Part shown: positions 27,060-37,424 of the stretch, piece after piece
Layout: each line of letters begins with the position of its first letter
Position numbering within the stretch: position 1 is the stretch's first letter
Assembly: GCA_902778165.1 (NCBI GenBank)
Contig: CACYWQ010000007.1
Span: 1-64,000 of the forward strand
Direction of reading: 5' to 3'
Origin: an uncultured Lachnospiraceae bacterium
GTDB lineage: Bacteria > Bacillota > Clostridia > Lachnospirales > Lachnospiraceae
DNA length: 64,000 bases
The notes under the pieces: generated by a model
What the model saw: the letters and a program-made list of their open reading frames with translations, nothing else
Told to the model about the DNA's origin: nothing
Database searches by the model: none
Translations under genes and position numbers: made by a program

Positions 27060-27743
27060 ATGAAGAAAGCAATACTGGCAACTAAGGTTGGTATGACGCA
27101 GGTCTTCGGCGAAGACGGTAAGCTCATACCGGTAACAGTTCTTGAGGCTGGTCCGTGTGTAGTTACACAGCTTAAGACTATCGAGAATGATGGCTATAAC
27201 GCAGTTCAGGTAGGCTTTGGTGATAAGAAGGAAAGAGTAGTTACTAAGGATAAGTCCGGACGTAAGGAAGTAGCTCACAGACATGGTGTGGGTAAGGCTG
27301 AGGCAGGTCATTTCAAGAAGGCCGGCGTTGAGCCCAAGAGATTCGTAAGAGAGTTCAAGTTTGAGAATGCAGAGGAATATACATTAGCTCAGGAGATTAA
27401 GGCAGATATCTTTGAAGCAGGCGATAAGGTAGATGCAACAGCAATCTCTAAGGGTAAGGGATTCCAGGGTGCCATCAAGAGACTGGGACAGCACAGAGGA
27501 CCTATGAAGCACGGTTCGAAGTTCCATCGTCATCAGGGTTCCAACGGCGCATGTTCTTCGCCCAGTAAGGTGTTTAAGGGCAAGGGTATGCCCGGTCACA
27601 TGGGACATGTGAAGGTTACGGTTCAGAATCTCGAAGTAGTAAGAGTTGATGCAGACAAGAATCTTCTTCTTATAAAGGGTGCGGTTCCCGGACCCAAGAA
27701 GGCTCTGGTAACCATCAAGGAGACTACAAGAGCAGACGTTTAA
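27060..27743 (+). CDS. rplC: Ribosomal protein uL3
   Basis: A 227-residue early assembly protein near the peptidyl transferase centre. Starts [15 protein letters not shown] and has the signature [20 protein letters not shown] (about 141-160) and MPGHMGH. It is somewhat longer than the usual 205-215 residues owing to a charged insert around residues 58-95. 17 bases after rpsJ. Confidence 0.98.
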   Translation: MKKAILATKVGMTQVFGEDGKLIPVTVLEAGPCVVTQLKTIENDGYNAVQVGFGDKKERVVTKDKSGRKEVAHRHGVGKAEAGHFKKAGVEPKRFVREFKFENAEEYTLAQEIKADIFEAGDKVDATAISKGKGFQGAIKRLGQHRGPMKHGSKFHRHQGSNGACSSPSKVFKGKGMPGHMGHVKVTVQNLEVVRVDADKNLLLIKGAVPGPKKALVTIKETTRADV

Positions 27744-27770
27744 TCAATCTGAAAGGAGGACCATTTAACG

Positions 27771-28394
27771 ATGGCTAATATATCTGTATATAATATGGAA
27801 GGTAAAGAAGTTGGTACAATGGAGCTTTCCGATGCTATCTTCGGTGTAGAGATCAATGAGCACCTTGTACATATGGCTGTTGTAGCTAATCTGGCTAACA
27901 AGCGTCAGGGCACACAGAAGGCCAAGACACGTTCAGAAGTGTCAGGTGGCGGAAGAAAGCCTTGGAGACAGAAGGGAACAGGTCACGCAAGACAGGGTTC
28001 TACAAGATCTCCTCAGTGGACAGGCGGCGGCGTAGTATTCGCTCCCACTCCCAGAGACTACAGCATCAAGCTTAATAAGAAAGAGAAGAGAGCAGCACTT
28101 AAGAGCGCGCTCACAGATAAGGTAAAGAACGAGAGCCTTATCGTAGTAGATGAGCTTAAGTTTAATGAGATCAAGACCAAGGATTTCGCTAAGGTACTTG
28201 ACAATCTCAAGGTTGCAGGCAAGTCACTTGTAGTACTGCCTGAGAAGGATGAGAAGGTTATCATGTCGGCTAGAAACATTCCTACATGTAAGACTTCGCT
28301 CACAAGCACAATTAACGTATATGACATCCTGGATGCCAAGACACTTATTCTTACACAGGATGCGGTTAAGACAATCGAGGAGGTGTATGCATAA
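27771..28394 (+). CDS. rplD: Ribosomal protein uL4
   Basis: A 207-residue protein with a long loop reaching the exit tunnel: RQGTQKAKTRSEVSGGGRK and PWRQKGTGHARQGS (about 44-77) is the conserved tunnel loop. In some bacteria L4 represses its own operon. AAAGGAGG lies 11 bases before ATG 27771. Its stop overlaps the rplW start by one base. Confidence 0.98.
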   Translation: MANISVYNMEGKEVGTMELSDAIFGVEINEHLVHMAVVANLANKRQGTQKAKTRSEVSGGGRKPWRQKGTGHARQGSTRSPQWTGGGVVFAPTPRDYSIKLNKKEKRAALKSALTDKVKNESLIVVDELKFNEIKTKDFAKVLDNLKVAGKSLVVLPEKDEKVIMSARNIPTCKTSLTSTINVYDILDAKTLILTQDAVKTIEEVYA

Positions 28395-28693
28395 TGGCAG
28401 ATTTAAAGTATTATGATGTAATCTTAAAGCCCGTCATCACCGAGAAGAGTATGGAAGGTTACGGAGATAAGAAGTATACATTCTTAGTTCATCCCGATGC
28501 CAATAAGTCACAGATCAAAGAAGCTGTTGAGAAGCTCTTCGAAGGAGCCAAGGTAGAGAGTGTTAACACTATGAACCTCGATGGCAAGAAGAAGCGTCGC
28601 GGAATGACAGTAGGTCGTACAGCTAAGACTAAGAAGGCTGTAGTTAAGCTTACAAGCGACAGCAAGGATATCGAGATCTTCTCGGGTCTTTAA
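28394..28693 (+). CDS. rplW: Ribosomal protein uL23
   Basis: A 99-residue tunnel-exit protein that docks SRP and trigger factor. Motifs: ILKPVITEKSME (about 10-21) and YTFLVHPDANKSQIKEAVEKLF (split: YTFLVHPDANK, SQIKEAVEKLF). Coupled to rplD by a TAATG overlap. Standard length. Confidence 0.97.
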   Translation: MADLKYYDVILKPVITEKSMEGYGDKKYTFLVHPDANKSQIKEAVEKLFEGAKVESVNTMNLDGKKKRRGMTVGRTAKTKKAVVKLTSDSKDIEIFSGL

Positions 28694-28765
28694 TTAACAG
28701 ACCGATTTGACTCGAAGAATATAGGCAACTAAGCCTGATAAGATTAGTAGAAAAGGAGAAAAATC

Positions 28766-29611
28766 ATGGGAATCAAGACATATAACCCATATACACCGTC
28801 CAGAAGAAACATGACAGGTTCGGACTTCTCTGAGATTACGAAGACAGCTCCCGAGAAGAGCCTTACATCTTCACTTAAGAAGAACGCAGGACGTAACAAC
28901 CAGGGTAAGATAACAGTTCGTCATCATGGCGGCGGTAACAGAAGAAAGTACAGAATAATAGATTTCAAGCGCAACAGCAAGGATGGAATTCCTGCAGTGG
29001 TTAAGAGCATCGAGTATGATCCTAACAGAAGTGCCAACATCGCACTTATCTGCTATGCAGACGGCGAGAAGAGCTACATCTTAGCTCCCGAAGGACTTAC
29101 AGTTGGTCAGAAGATCTTAAACGGTGCAGATGCCGAAGTAAGAGTAGGTAACTGCTTACCTCTTAACAACATTCCCGTAGGTACACTCGTACATAACATC
29201 GAGCTGTATCCCGGTAAGGGCGGACAGATGGTAAGAAGCGCAGGTAACTCCGCACAGCTTATGGCTAAGGAAGGCAAGTATGCTACATTACGTCTCCCTT
29301 CAGGCGAGATGAGAATGGTTCCTATAGTATGTCGCGCAACAGTCGGTGTCGTAGGAAACGGTGAGCACAACCTTGTGAACATCGGTAAGGCAGGACGTAA
29401 GCGTCACATGGGTATCAGACCTACAGTAAGAGGTTCTGTTATGAACCCCAACGACCATCCTCACGGTGGTGGTGAGGGACGCGCACCTATCGGTCGTCCC
29501 GGTCCGTCTACTCCTTGGGGTAAGCCGGCACTCGGTCTTAAGACACGTAAGAAGAAAAAGGCTTCTAATAAGTTAATCGTTAGAAGACGCGACGGCAGAG
29601 CTATTAAGTAA
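28766..29611 (+). CDS. rplB: Ribosomal protein uL2
   Basis: A 281-residue core protein needed for subunit joining and peptidyl transfer. Conserved blocks: [20 protein letters not shown] (split across 45-64) and the C-terminal [20 protein letters not shown] (about 222-241) that holds the essential His. Standard length. A 72-base spacer after rplW has no obvious structure. AAAAGGAG precedes ATG 28766. Confidence 0.98.
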   Translation: MGIKTYNPYTPSRRNMTGSDFSEITKTAPEKSLTSSLKKNAGRNNQGKITVRHHGGGNRRKYRIIDFKRNSKDGIPAVVKSIEYDPNRSANIALICYADGEKSYILAPEGLTVGQKILNGADAEVRVGNCLPLNNIPVGTLVHNIELYPGKGGQMVRSAGNSAQLMAKEGKYATLRLPSGEMRMVPIVCRATVGVVGNGEHNLVNIGKAGRKRHMGIRPTVRGSVMNPNDHPHGGGEGRAPIGRPGPSTPWGKPALGLKTRKKKKASNKLIVRRRDGRAIK

Positions 29612-29627
29612 TTAGGAGGAGATTAAA

Positions 29628-29909
29628 ATGGCTAGATCACTTAAAAAAGGACCATTCGCAGATGCAAGCCTGCTTAAGGCGATAGATGCTATGAATGCTT
29701 CAAATAACAAGACTGTCATTAAGACATGGTCACGTCGTTCTACTATCTTCCCGTCATTTGTGGGACACACGATAGCTGTTCACGACGGAAGAAAGCACGT
29801 TCCCGTATATGTAACGGAGGACATGGTAGGACATAAGCTTGGTGAATTCGTAGCAACAAGAACTTACAGAGGCCACGGCAAAGACGAGAAGAAGTCTAAG
29901 TCTAAGTAA
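29628..29909 (+). CDS. rpsS: Ribosomal protein uS19
   Basis: A 93-residue head protein that contacts S13 and the A-site tRNA side. Starts [12 protein letters not shown] and has [22 protein letters not shown] (quoted as [10 protein letters not shown] and [12 protein letters not shown]). Preceded by TAGGAGGAG; 16 bases after rplB. Lys-rich C-terminus. Standard. Confidence 0.98.
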   Translation: MARSLKKGPFADASLLKAIDAMNASNNKTVIKTWSRRSTIFPSFVGHTIAVHDGRKHVPVYVTEDMVGHKLGEFVATRTYRGHGKDEKKSKSK

Positions 29910-29936
29910 GTTACCTGAAAGGAGGTTTAATCTAAA

Positions 29937-30323
29937 ATGGCTAAAGGACATAGATCTCAAATAAAGAGAGAAAGAAACGCTAATAAGGATACCAGACCGT
30001 CTGCCAAGCTGTCATACGCCAGGGTGTCGGTGCAGAAGGCCTGCTTCGTATTAGATGCAATAAGAGGCAAGGATGTAGATACAGCATTAGCTGTTCTCAC
30101 ATATAATCCCAGATATGCTTCAAGCGTAATCAAGAAGCTTCTGGAATCAGCAATCGCCAACGCTGAGAATAACAACGGTATGAACCGTGACAATCTCTAC
30201 ATTGCAGAGTGCTATGCAAATAAGGGACCTACAATGAAGAGAGTAAGACCCAGAGCACAGGGTAGAGCTTACAGAATTGAGAAGAGAATGAGCAATATCA
30301 CAGTAGTGCTCGATGAGCGTTAA
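29937..30323 (+). CDS. rplV: Ribosomal protein uL22
   Basis: A 128-residue protein whose beta hairpin lines the exit tunnel and can carry macrolide-resistance changes. Blocks: [21 protein letters not shown] (split [12 protein letters not shown] / CFVLDAIRG), [11 protein letters not shown] and the hairpin [15 protein letters not shown] (about 97-111). No tunnel-loop insertion seen. AAAGGAGG precedes ATG 29937. Confidence 0.98.
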   Translation: MAKGHRSQIKRERNANKDTRPSAKLSYARVSVQKACFVLDAIRGKDVDTALAVLTYNPRYASSVIKKLLESAIANAENNNGMNRDNLYIAECYANKGPTMKRVRPRAQGRAYRIEKRMSNITVVLDER

Positions 30324-30340
30324 TCAGGAAGGAGAACGAT

Positions 30341-31009
30341 ATGGGACAGAAAGTTAATCCTCATGGTCTGAGAGTCGGCGTTATCAAAGATTGGGATTCG
30401 AAGTGGTATGCAGACGCTGATTTTGCAGACTATCTGGTAGAAGATTACAATATCAGAAAGTTTTTGAAGAAGAAACTCTATCAGGCCGGTGTCTCTAAGA
30501 TCGAGATAGAGAGAGCATCTGACAGAGTTAAGGTGGTAATCTTTACTGCTAAGCCCGGTGTAGTAATCGGTAAGGGTGGACAGGAAATAGAGAACACCAA
30601 GAAGGAGCTTGCTAAGCTCACAGATAAGAAGATCACTGTTGACATCAAGGAAATCAAGAGACCCGATAAGGATGCTCAGCTTGTTGCAGAGAACATCGCA
30701 GGTCAGCTTGAGAACCGTGTATCATACAGACGTGCAATGAAGTCTACCATGGGCAGAACCATGAAGACAGGCGCTCTCGGAATTAAGGCGTGTGTATCAG
30801 GTCGTCTCGGCGGTGCTGATATAGCTCGTTCAGAATTCTACAGCGAGGGTACCATTCCTCTTCAGACACTTAGAGCAGACATCGACTACGGCTTCGCAGA
30901 GGCAGATACCACATACGGTAAGATCGGTGTCAAGGTTTGGATATACAAGGGCGAGGTTCTTCCTACAAAGAATAAGGAAGAGGAAGCCGCAGAAGGGAGC
31001 GATGAATAA
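30341..31009 (+). CDS. rpsC: Ribosomal protein uS3
   Basis: A 222-residue protein at the mRNA entry channel. N-terminus [17 protein letters not shown] domain with the GKGGQEIE motif (about 79-86), C-terminal domain with [12 protein letters not shown]. The stop TAA shares a base with the rplP ATG. Standard length with an acidic end. Confidence 0.98.
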   Translation: MGQKVNPHGLRVGVIKDWDSKWYADADFADYLVEDYNIRKFLKKKLYQAGVSKIEIERASDRVKVVIFTAKPGVVIGKGGQEIENTKKELAKLTDKKITVDIKEIKRPDKDAQLVAENIAGQLENRVSYRRAMKSTMGRTMKTGALGIKACVSGRLGGADIARSEFYSEGTIPLQTLRADIDYGFAEADTTYGKIGVKVWIYKGEVLPTKNKEEEAAEGSDE

Positions 31010-31446
31010 TGTTAATGCCGAAGAGAGTAAAGCGCCGTAAGCAGTTCCGCGGTACAATGACAGGTAAGGCGCTCCGCGGTAATCAGATCACCAATGGTGA
31101 GTTCGGTCTTGTGGCTACAGAGCCGTGTTGGATCAAGAGTAACCAGATCGAAGCAGCCCGTATCGCCATGACACGTTACACCAAGCGTGGCGGTAAGGTA
31201 TGGATCAAGATATTCCCTGATAAGCCTGTAACAGCAAAGCCTGCTGAGACTCGAATGGGTTCAGGTAAGGGAGCACTGGAGTACTGGGTAGCAGTAGTTA
31301 AGCCGGGTCGTGTAATGTTCGAGATCGGCGGCGTATCAGAAGAAGTTGCAAGAGAGGCACTTCGTCTTGCTATGCACAAGTTACCCTGCAAGTGTAAGAT
31401 AGCTTCTAGAGCAGATTTGGAAGGCGGTGTGGCAAATGAAAACTAG
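31009..31446 (+). CDS. rplP: Ribosomal protein uL16
   Basis: A 145-residue protein near the A-site tRNA elbow. Starts [15 protein letters not shown] as in Clostridia and contains [19 protein letters not shown] (split [19 protein letters not shown]), [20 protein letters not shown] region and ARLAMHKLP-like [11 protein letters not shown]. Overlaps rpsC by one base and rpmC by 11 bases. Confidence 0.98.
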   Translation: MLMPKRVKRRKQFRGTMTGKALRGNQITNGEFGLVATEPCWIKSNQIEAARIAMTRYTKRGGKVWIKIFPDKPVTAKPAETRMGSGKGALEYWVAVVKPGRVMFEIGGVSEEVAREALRLAMHKLPCKCKIASRADLEGGVANEN

Positions 31447-31651
31447 TAAGTATATAGAGGACTTAAACAGCAAGCAGACTACAGAGCTTAACAATGAGCT
31501 TACAGCTGCCAAGAAGGAACTGTTTAATCTGAGATTCCAAAATGCTACCAACCAGTTGGATAACACAGCCAGAATTAAGGAAGTGCGTAAGAACATCGCA
31601 CGTATCCAGACGATCATCACACAGAAGGAAAAGGCTGCTAAGGCAGAATAG
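31436..31651 (+). CDS. rpmC: Ribosomal protein uL29
   Basis: A 71-residue two-helix protein at the tunnel exit. Pattern: [27 protein letters not shown] then [22 protein letters not shown] 31436 is chosen because AAGGCGG at 31421-31427 is well spaced; a GTG at 31427 overlaps it. The start overlaps the end of rplP by 11 bases, coupling translation. Confidence 0.96.
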   Translation: MKTSKYIEDLNSKQTTELNNELTAAKKELFNLRFQNATNQLDNTARIKEVRKNIARIQTIITQKEKAAKAE

Positions 31652-31691
31652 TGAGATCGATAGGTTAGTAGGTTTGGAAAGGAGATAAATC

Positions 31692-31946
31692 GTGGAAAGA
31701 AATCTAAGAAAGACACGTACCGGCAAGGTAGTAAGCGATAAGATGGATAAGACAATAGTGGTTGCTATCCAGGATAACATCAAGCATCCCCTGTACGGTA
31801 AGATCGTTAAGAGAACATATAAGCTTAAGGCACATGACGAGAACAATGAATGCCATACAGGCGACACTGTTAAGGTCATGGAGACAAGACCTCTGTCAAA
31901 GGACAAGAGATGGAGACTTGTAGAAATAGTAGAGAAAGCAAAATAA
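31692..31946 (+). CDS. rpsQ: Ribosomal protein uS17 (GTG start)
   Basis: An 84-residue early-binding OB-fold protein. Starts at GTG 31692 behind AAAGGAG, reading [21 protein letters not shown], with KTIVVAIQ and the signature [21 protein letters not shown] (given as [13 protein letters not shown] and KDKRWRLV). No ATG is available nearby. 40 bases after rpmC. Confidence 0.96.
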   Translation: MERNLRKTRTGKVVSDKMDKTIVVAIQDNIKHPLYGKIVKRTYKLKAHDENNECHTGDTVKVMETRPLSKDKRWRLVEIVEKAK

Positions 31947-31982
31947 GATAGGGTTATCCCATTATCGGAAGGAGAAATAAGC

Positions 31983-32351
31983 ATGATTCAGCAGGAAAGC
32001 AGACTTAAGGTCGCTGACAATACCGGTGCAAAAGAACTGTTATGCATCAGAGTAATGGGCGGCTCAACAAGAAGATATGCTAACATTGGTGATGTGATAG
32101 TTGCTACTGTTAAAGATGCAACACCCGGCGGCGTTGTCAAGAAGGGTGATGTCGTGAGAGCTGTTGTAGTTCGTACTGTTAAGGGTGCTCGTCGTAAGGA
32201 CGGTTCCTACATCAGATTCGACGAGAATGCTGCAGTTATCATAAAGGAAGATATGACTCCGAGAGGAACACGTATTTTTGGACCTGTAGCGAGAGAACTT
32301 CGTGATAAGCAGTTCATGAAGATCGTATCTCTTGCTCCGGAAGTATTATAG
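31983..32351 (+). CDS. rplN: Ribosomal protein uL14
   Basis: A 122-residue intersubunit bridge protein and site of RsfS silencing. [20 protein letters not shown] at the start and [17 protein letters not shown] (about 76-92) are classic. GGAAGGAG precedes ATG 31983. Exactly family length. Confidence 0.98.
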   Translation: MIQQESRLKVADNTGAKELLCIRVMGGSTRRYANIGDVIVATVKDATPGGVVKKGDVVRAVVVRTVKGARRKDGSYIRFDENAAVIIKEDMTPRGTRIFGPVARELRDKQFMKIVSLAPEVL

Positions 32352-32361
32352 GAGGTGCAGC

Positions 32362-32676
32362 ATGGCAAGTTTAAAGATTAAGAAGGGCGATACGGTTAAG
32401 GTCATTGCCGGTAAGGATAAGGATAAAGAAGGCAAGGTTATCGCCGTAGATCCTAAGAAGGGCAAGGTAACCGTTGAGGGCGTTAATCAGGTTAAGAAGC
32501 ATACCAAGCCTTCTATGGCCAATCAGAATGGCGGAATCATTACAATGGAAGCACCTATTGATATATCCAATGTAATGTATGTTCACAATGGAAAGCCTAC
32601 CAGGATTGGTTTTAAGATTGAAAAAGATAAAAAGGTTCGTTTCGCCAAGAGTACAGGCGATACAATCAAAGACTAA
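32362..32676 (+). CDS. rplX: Ribosomal protein uL24
   Basis: A 104-residue KOW-domain assembly initiator. [20 protein letters not shown] (split [12 protein letters not shown] / DKDKEGKV) is the KOW motif; [12 protein letters not shown] and [16 protein letters not shown] follow. ATG 32362 is fixed by AGGAGGTG at 32350-32357; a longer frame from 32332 lies inside rplN. Confidence 0.97.
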   Translation: MASLKIKKGDTVKVIAGKDKDKEGKVIAVDPKKGKVTVEGVNQVKKHTKPSMANQNGGIITMEAPIDISNVMYVHNGKPTRIGFKIEKDKKVRFAKSTGDTIKD

Positions 32677-32700
32677 TCTAAGGAAGGAGGACATTATTTC

Positions 32701-33243
32701 GTGAGCAGACTTAGAGATCAGTACAACGATGAAATCGTTGATGCATTAATGAAGAAATTCGGATATAAGAATAAGATGCAGGTACCGAAGCTTGATAAGA
32801 TAGTAGTCAACATGGGTGTTGGCGAAGCTAAGGAGAATGCCAAGATATTGGAAGCAGCTGCAGGCGACCTTGAGACAATCACAGGTCAGAAGGCTATATA
32901 CACCAAGGCTAAGAACTCCATAGCTAACTTCAAGATTCGTGAGGGCATGCCTATAGGTTGTAAGGTTACATTACGTGGCGAGAAGATGTATGAATTCCTG
33001 GATCGTCTTGTGAATCTTGCACTTCCCAGAGTGCGTGACTTCAGAGGTGTGAATCCTAACTCATTCGACGGCAGAGGAAATTATGCTCTTGGTATCAAGG
33101 AGCAGATAATCTTCCCCGAGATCGAGTACGATAAGGTAGATAAGGTCAGAGGCATGGATGTTATTTTCGTAACAACAGCCAAGACAGATGAAGAGGCAAG
33201 AGAACTTCTGACACAGTTCGGTATGCCTTATGCTAGGGCATAG
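32701..33243 (+). CDS. rplE: Ribosomal protein uL5 (GTG start)
   Basis: A 180-residue protein of the 5S rRNA complex and P-site contact. Starts at GTG 32701 behind AAGGAGGA. Blocks: [19 protein letters not shown] (split [19 protein letters not shown]), [17 protein letters not shown] and [17 protein letters not shown]. Standard length. Confidence 0.97.
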   Translation: MSRLRDQYNDEIVDALMKKFGYKNKMQVPKLDKIVVNMGVGEAKENAKILEAAAGDLETITGQKAIYTKAKNSIANFKIREGMPIGCKVTLRGEKMYEFLDRLVNLALPRVRDFRGVNPNSFDGRGNYALGIKEQIIFPEIEYDKVDKVRGMDVIFVTTAKTDEEARELLTQFGMPYARA

Positions 33244-33277
33244 TTGGTCAGATTCGCACTAAGGAGGAAAAAGAAAG

Positions 33278-33463
33278 ATGGCAAAGACATCTATGAAGAT
33301 TAAGCAGCAGCGTAAGCCTAAGTTCTCTACAAGAGAATATACACGCTGTAATATATGCGGTCGTCCGCATGCGGTACTTCGCAAATACGGCATCTGCAGA
33401 GTATGCTTCCGTGAGCTTGCATACAAGGGCCAGATTCCGGGCGTTAAGAAGTCTAGTTGGTAA
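33278..33463 (+). CDS. rpsN: Ribosomal protein uS14, zinc-binding type
   Basis: A 61-residue short form of S14 with two Cys pairs: C-N-I-C at about 24-27 and C-R-V-C at about 40-43, which bind zinc. Starts [16 protein letters not shown]. The zinc-free paralogue used in zinc starvation is not in this window. TAAGGAGG precedes ATG 33278. Confidence 0.97.
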   Translation: MAKTSMKIKQQRKPKFSTREYTRCNICGRPHAVLRKYGICRVCFRELAYKGQIPGVKKSSW

Positions 33464-33477
33464 AGGAGGCAAAATCA

Positions 33478-33879
33478 ATGACAATGAGTGATCCTATTGC
33501 AGATATGCTTACAAGAATCCGTAATGCAAATACTGCAAAACATGATACAGTAGATATTCCGTCGTCTAAGATGAAGCTGGCTATTGCCAATATTCTTCTT
33601 GATGAAGGTTATATCGCAAAATATGACATAGTTGAGGATGGAAGCTTCAAGACCATCCATATAACACTTAAGTACGCTGATAACAAGAATGAGAAGATCA
33701 TTACAGGTCTTAAGAGAATCTCTAAGCCCGGTCTTAGAGTATATGCCGGCAAGGATGAACTTCCTAAGGTACTCGGTGGACTCGGTACAGCGATCATCTC
33801 TACCAATCAGGGTGTAATCACAGACAAGGAAGCAAGAAAGCTTGGCGTAGGCGGAGAAGTTCTTGCATTTATCTGGTAA
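33478..33879 (+). CDS. rpsH: Ribosomal protein uS8
   Basis: A 133-residue 16S rRNA central-domain protein. Starts [18 protein letters not shown]; ends with the family signature [22 protein letters not shown] (in parts: [21 protein letters not shown]). ATG 33478 follows AAAGGAGG by 8 bases; ATG 33484 would remove two residues. In some bacteria S8 represses the spc operon. Confidence 0.97.
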   Translation: MTMSDPIADMLTRIRNANTAKHDTVDIPSSKMKLAIANILLDEGYIAKYDIVEDGSFKTIHITLKYADNKNEKIITGLKRISKPGLRVYAGKDELPKVLGGLGTAIISTNQGVITDKEARKLGVGGEVLAFIW

Positions 33880-33897
33880 TAAGAAGGAGGTACGGGC

Positions 33898-34440
33898 ATG
33901 TCACGTATAGGAAGATTGCCAATCGCCATCCCGGCAGGTGTAACTGTCACGGTGGCAGAAAATAACAAAGTGACAGTCAAGGGTCCTAAGGGAACTCTTG
34001 AGAGAACACTTCCGTCAGAGATGGAAGTAAAGGTTGAGGGAGCTGAAGTTGTAGTAAGCAGACCTAATGACCTTAAGAAGATGAAGAGTCTTCACGGACT
34101 CACAAGAACACTTATCAACAACATGGTTATAGGTGTTACAGAAGGTTATGAGAAGAAACTTGAAGTAAACGGTGTCGGCTACCGTGCAGCTAAGCAGGGC
34201 AAAAAGCTTACACTCTCACTTGGTTATTCACACCCTGTAGAGATGGAAGATCCTGAGGGTATCGAGACTGTGCTTGATGGTCAGAATATCATCATAGTAA
34301 AGGGTATCGACAAAGAGAAGGTCGGTCAGTTCGCAGCCGAGATAAGAGACAAGAGAAGACCTGAGCCTTATAAGGGTAAGGGTATTAAGTATGCCGATGA
34401 GCATATCAGACGCAAGGTTGGTAAGACCGGTAAGAAGTAA
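33898..34440 (+). CDS. rplF: Ribosomal protein uL6
   Basis: A 180-residue protein near the sarcin-ricin loop. Starts [15 protein letters not shown]; two repeated alpha/beta domains; C-terminal signature [19 protein letters not shown] (in parts [11 protein letters not shown] / ADEHIRRK). Standard length. AAGGAGGT precedes ATG 33898. Confidence 0.98.
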   Translation: MSRIGRLPIAIPAGVTVTVAENNKVTVKGPKGTLERTLPSEMEVKVEGAEVVVSRPNDLKKMKSLHGLTRTLINNMVIGVTEGYEKKLEVNGVGYRAAKQGKKLTLSLGYSHPVEMEDPEGIETVLDGQNIIIVKGIDKEKVGQFAAEIRDKRRPEPYKGKGIKYADEHIRRKVGKTGKK

Positions 34441-34457
34441 TATAAGGAGAGTGAACA

Positions 34458-34826
34458 ATGGTTAGTAAGAAATCAAGACAAGAAGTACGTGCTAAGAAGC
34501 ACTTAAAGACACGTAACCGTTTCAGCGGTACTGCTGTAAGACCGAGATTGTCGGTGTTCAGAAGCAATAATCATATGTATGCTCAAATTATAGATGATGA
34601 TGCAGCTAAGACACTTGTTGCAGCAAGCACTGTAGAGAAAGAAGTTGCAGGCGAGCTCAAGAAGACCAATGATGTTGAAGCAGCAGCATATGTGGGCACG
34701 GTTATTGCCAAGCGCGCACTTGAGAAGGGAATCAAGGAAGTCGTATTCGACAGAGGCGGTTTCATATATCAGGGCAAGGTTAAGGCATTGGCAGAGGCGG
34801 CCAGAGAAGCCGGCTTAGAATTCTAG
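34458..34826 (+). CDS. rplR: Ribosomal protein uL18
   Basis: A 122-residue 5S rRNA-binding protein. [24 protein letters not shown] (parts: [17 protein letters not shown]), [14 protein letters not shown], and the C-terminal [26 protein letters not shown] (parts: [26 protein letters not shown]). AAGGAGAG precedes ATG 34458. Confidence 0.98.
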   Translation: MVSKKSRQEVRAKKHLKTRNRFSGTAVRPRLSVFRSNNHMYAQIIDDDAAKTLVAASTVEKEVAGELKKTNDVEAAAYVGTVIAKRALEKGIKEVVFDRGGFIYQGKVKALAEAAREAGLEF

Positions 34827-34841
34827 GAAAGGAAAGATAAC

Positions 34842-35351
34842 ATGAAACGTACTATCATAGATACAGAGAACATGGAATTGACCGAGAAGGTTGTCTCTAT
34901 CAAGCGTGTAACCAAGGTTGTCAAGGGTGGTCGTAACATGCGCTTCACAGCCTTAGTCGTTGTCGGAGACGGTGCCGGACATGTAGGAGCAGGCTTAGGC
35001 AAGGCTACCGAGATCCCTGAGGCTATACGTAAGGGTAAGGAAGATGCTATCAAGAATATGGTATCTATCGCACTTGATGAGAATGCATCAGTTACACACG
35101 ATCAGTTAGGTAAGTTCGGTTCTTCAGAAGTTCTTCTTAAGAAGGCTCCCGAAGGTACAGGTATCATCGCAGGCGGTCCCGCAAGAAATGTGTGTGAGCT
35201 TGCAGGTATCAAGAACATTCGTACCAAGTCACTTGGTTCAAATAATAAGCAGAACGTTGTATTAGCTACAATAGCAGGATTAAGCGCAGTTAAGGATCCC
35301 GAGGAAGTAGCTAAGAAGCGTGGTAAGTCTGTAGAAGAGATTCTGGCATAG
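34842..35351 (+). CDS. rpsE: Ribosomal protein uS5
   Basis: A 169-residue protein at the mRNA entry site affecting fidelity. The double-stranded RNA-binding-like domain shows [18 protein letters not shown] (about 15-32), [19 protein letters not shown] and the C-terminal [19 protein letters not shown]. Standard length. The spectinomycin loop around residue 20-30 looks ordinary. Confidence 0.98.
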   Translation: MKRTIIDTENMELTEKVVSIKRVTKVVKGGRNMRFTALVVVGDGAGHVGAGLGKATEIPEAIRKGKEDAIKNMVSIALDENASVTHDQLGKFGSSEVLLKKAPEGTGIIAGGPARNVCELAGIKNIRTKSLGSNNKQNVVLATIAGLSAVKDPEEVAKKRGKSVEEILA

Positions 35352-35364
35352 GAGGTAGATAAAA

Positions 35365-35562
35365 ATGGCAGCAAAGAAGCAGAAAATGCTGAAAATCACA
35401 TTGGTTAAGTCTCCTATAGGTGCCGTTCCCAAGAACAGAGCGACAATCGAAGCTATGGGTCTTAACAAACTTAATAAGTCTGTATTATTACCGGACAACG
35501 ACGCTACTAAGGGTATGATTCGCAAGGTCGGATACATGCTCAAGGTAGAGGATGCAGAATAA
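35365..35562 (+). CDS. rpmD: Ribosomal protein uL30
   Basis: A 65-residue protein. [25 protein letters not shown] (parts [25 protein letters not shown]) and the end [15 protein letters not shown] fit the family. Slightly longer at the N-terminus (MAAKKQKM). AGGAGGT precedes ATG 35365. Standard place between rpsE and rplO. Confidence 0.97.
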   Translation: MAAKKQKMLKITLVKSPIGAVPKNRATIEAMGLNKLNKSVLLPDNDATKGMIRKVGYMLKVEDAE

Positions 35563-35579
35563 TAAAGGAGGTAAAGGCA

Positions 35580-36020
35580 ATGGAATTATCTAACCTTAAG
35601 CCTGCAGAGGGCTCAAAGCACAGCGATAATTTTAGAAGAGGCCGTGGACACGGTTCAGGAAACGGCAAGACAGCCGGCAAGGGCCACAAGGGTCAGAAGG
35701 CTCGTTCAGGTGCTCCCAGAATAGGCTTCGAGGGTGGTCAGATGCCGTTATACAGAAGACTTCCCAAGCGTGGCTTCACCAATCGTAATACTAAGGAAAT
35801 CGTAGCAATCAATATAAGTGAACTTGAGAGATTCAGATCAGGTTCCAACGTAACCATCGAGAAGATGTTGGAAGTTGGCCTTATCAAGGATCCCAAGGAT
35901 GGAGTAAAGATCTTAGGAAACGGAGAACTTACCAAGAAGCTCAATGTCAAGGCTAATGCTTTCTCTGAGTCAGCTAAGGCAAAAATTGAGGAGCTTGGTG
36001 GAACAGTAGAGGTGATCTGA
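35580..36020 (+). CDS. rplO: Ribosomal protein uL15
   Basis: A 146-residue protein with the long glycine-rich extension that penetrates 23S r[23 protein letters not shown] (parts [26 protein letters not shown]), then [15 protein letters not shown] (about 50-64). Stop TGA overlaps the secY ATG by one base. Confidence 0.98.
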   Translation: MELSNLKPAEGSKHSDNFRRGRGHGSGNGKTAGKGHKGQKARSGAPRIGFEGGQMPLYRRLPKRGFTNRNTKEIVAINISELERFRSGSNVTIEKMLEVGLIKDPKDGVKILGNGELTKKLNVKANAFSESAKAKIEELGGTVEVI

Positions 36021-37333
36021 TGTTTACGACACTTAAGAATGCGTTAAAGATCAAAGAGATTAGAGATAAGATTTTATTCACATTCGCGATGCTTGTAGTT
36101 ATCCGTTTGGGTTCACAGCTTCCGGTTCCGGGTGTTGACAGAACTTATTTCGCCAGATGGTTTGCTGCACAGAGCGGCAACACATTTAATTTCTTTGATG
36201 CATTTACAGGCGGTTCATTCCTGAACATGTCCGTATTCGCATTGAACATCACCCCCTATATCACATCTTCGATCATTATGCAGCTTATGACAATAGCCAT
36301 ACCTGCACTTGAGGAGATGCAGAAGGAAGGTGAAGATGGACGTAAGAAGATTGCATCCATCACCAGATATGTAACAGTAGGTCTTGCACTTATCGAATCT
36401 ACAGCAATGGCGATCGGATTCGGAAGAAGCGGCTTACTTGAGCAGTTCAATGCATTAAATGTGATTACTGTAGTCACAGCCTTAACAGCAGGTTCTGCAG
36501 TGCTTATGTGGATCGGTGAGCGTATCACGGAGAACGGTGTGGGCAACGGTATATCAATAGTCCTCATCATTAACATTATCTCTCGTATACCTCAGGACCT
36601 TGCAAGTCTGTACGAGCAGTTCGTTAAGGGCAAAGCAATTGCGCTTGCCGTATTATCATCAGTGATAATACTTGCAATAATAGCAGCAATGATCGTACTT
36701 GTTATCATCTTAAATGATGGTGAGCGCCGAATTCCCGTCCAGTATGCCAAGAAGGTACAGGGACGCAGAATGGTAGGCGGCAACAGTACACACATTCCGC
36801 TTAAGATTAATACCGCGGGTGTTATCCCGATTATCTTCGCAAGCTCTATACTTGAGTTTCCTGTGATCATCGGATCTTTAATCGGTGCTCAGGCATCGGG
36901 AGTGGGAGCGGAGATACTTAAGGGCTTAAGCTCAAGCAACTGGTGCAGAATCAATACTCCCAAGTACTCATGGGGCTTAGTTGTATACATCTTATTGGTA
37001 TTATTCTTCGCTTACTTCTATACATCAATCACTTTCAATCCTACTGAGGTGGCTGATAATATGAAGAAGAGCGGCGGCTTCATCCCGGGAATCAGACCCG
37101 GTAAGCCTACAAGCGATTACTTAAGTAAGATTCTTAAGTACATAATATTCATAGGTGCATGCGGACTTACGATAATCGGTATCCTGCCTTTCGTTTTCAA
37201 CGGATTGTTCAATGCCAGCGTATCGTTCGGCGGCACAAGCCTTATAATCATCGTCAGCGTTATCTTAGAGACGATCAAGCAGGTTGAGTCACAGATGCTT
37301 GTAAGAAATTATAAGGGCTTCTTAAATGACTAA
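36020..37333 (+). CDS. secY: Protein translocase subunit SecY
   Basis: The protein-conducting channel, 437 residues with ten membrane spans. Visible: RLGSQLPVPGVD after span 1, the plug-helix region FFDAFTGGSFLNMSVFALNI (parts), GNGISIVLIINI, GERRIPVQYAKK (about 237-248) and the ribosome-contacting loop FNPTEVADNMKKSGGFIPGIRPG (parts FNPTEVADNMKK, SGGFIPGIRPG). Coupled to rplO. Works with SecE (8983); no secG here. Confidence 0.98.
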   Translation: MFTTLKNALKIKEIRDKILFTFAMLVVIRLGSQLPVPGVDRTYFARWFAAQSGNTFNFFDAFTGGSFLNMSVFALNITPYITSSIIMQLMTIAIPALEEMQKEGEDGRKKIASITRYVTVGLALIESTAMAIGFGRSGLLEQFNALNVITVVTALTAGSAVLMWIGERITENGVGNGISIVLIINIISRIPQDLASLYEQFVKGKAIALAVLSSVIILAIIAAMIVLVIILNDGERRIPVQYAKKVQGRRMVGGNSTHIPLKINTAGVIPIIFASSILEFPVIIGSLIGAQASGVGAEILKGLSSSNWCRINTPKYSWGLVVYILLVLFFAYFYTSITFNPTEVADNMKKSGGFIPGIRPGKPTSDYLSKILKYIIFIGACGLTIIGILPFVFNGLFNASVSFGGTSLIIIVSVILETIKQVESQMLVRNYKGFLND

Positions 37334-37352
37334 TTTGGTCAATGGATATATT

Positions 37353-37390
37353 GGGGCAAGGTGATGTCACAGTCGCCTTGTCCATTTTCC
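37353..37390 (+). terminator. Hairpin after secY (partial terminator or processing site)
   Basis: GGGCAAGGTGA (37353-37363) pairs with TCGCCTTGTCC (37372-37382) with two G-U pairs around an 8-base loop. The tail ATTTTCCC is a weak T-tract, so adk-map-infA may still be read through. Confidence 0.5.
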
Positions 37391-37424
37391 CGATTAATAC
37401 ATATATATAGAAAGGGACTTGATT

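Noticed and set aside
31463-31984. Long antisense open frames opposite ribosomal protein genes, such as this 173-codon minus-strand frame
   Set aside because: They lie wholly over well-identified genes, have no ribosome binding sites or family motifs, and arise from the heavy AAG/CTT/GAG codon use of the real genes.
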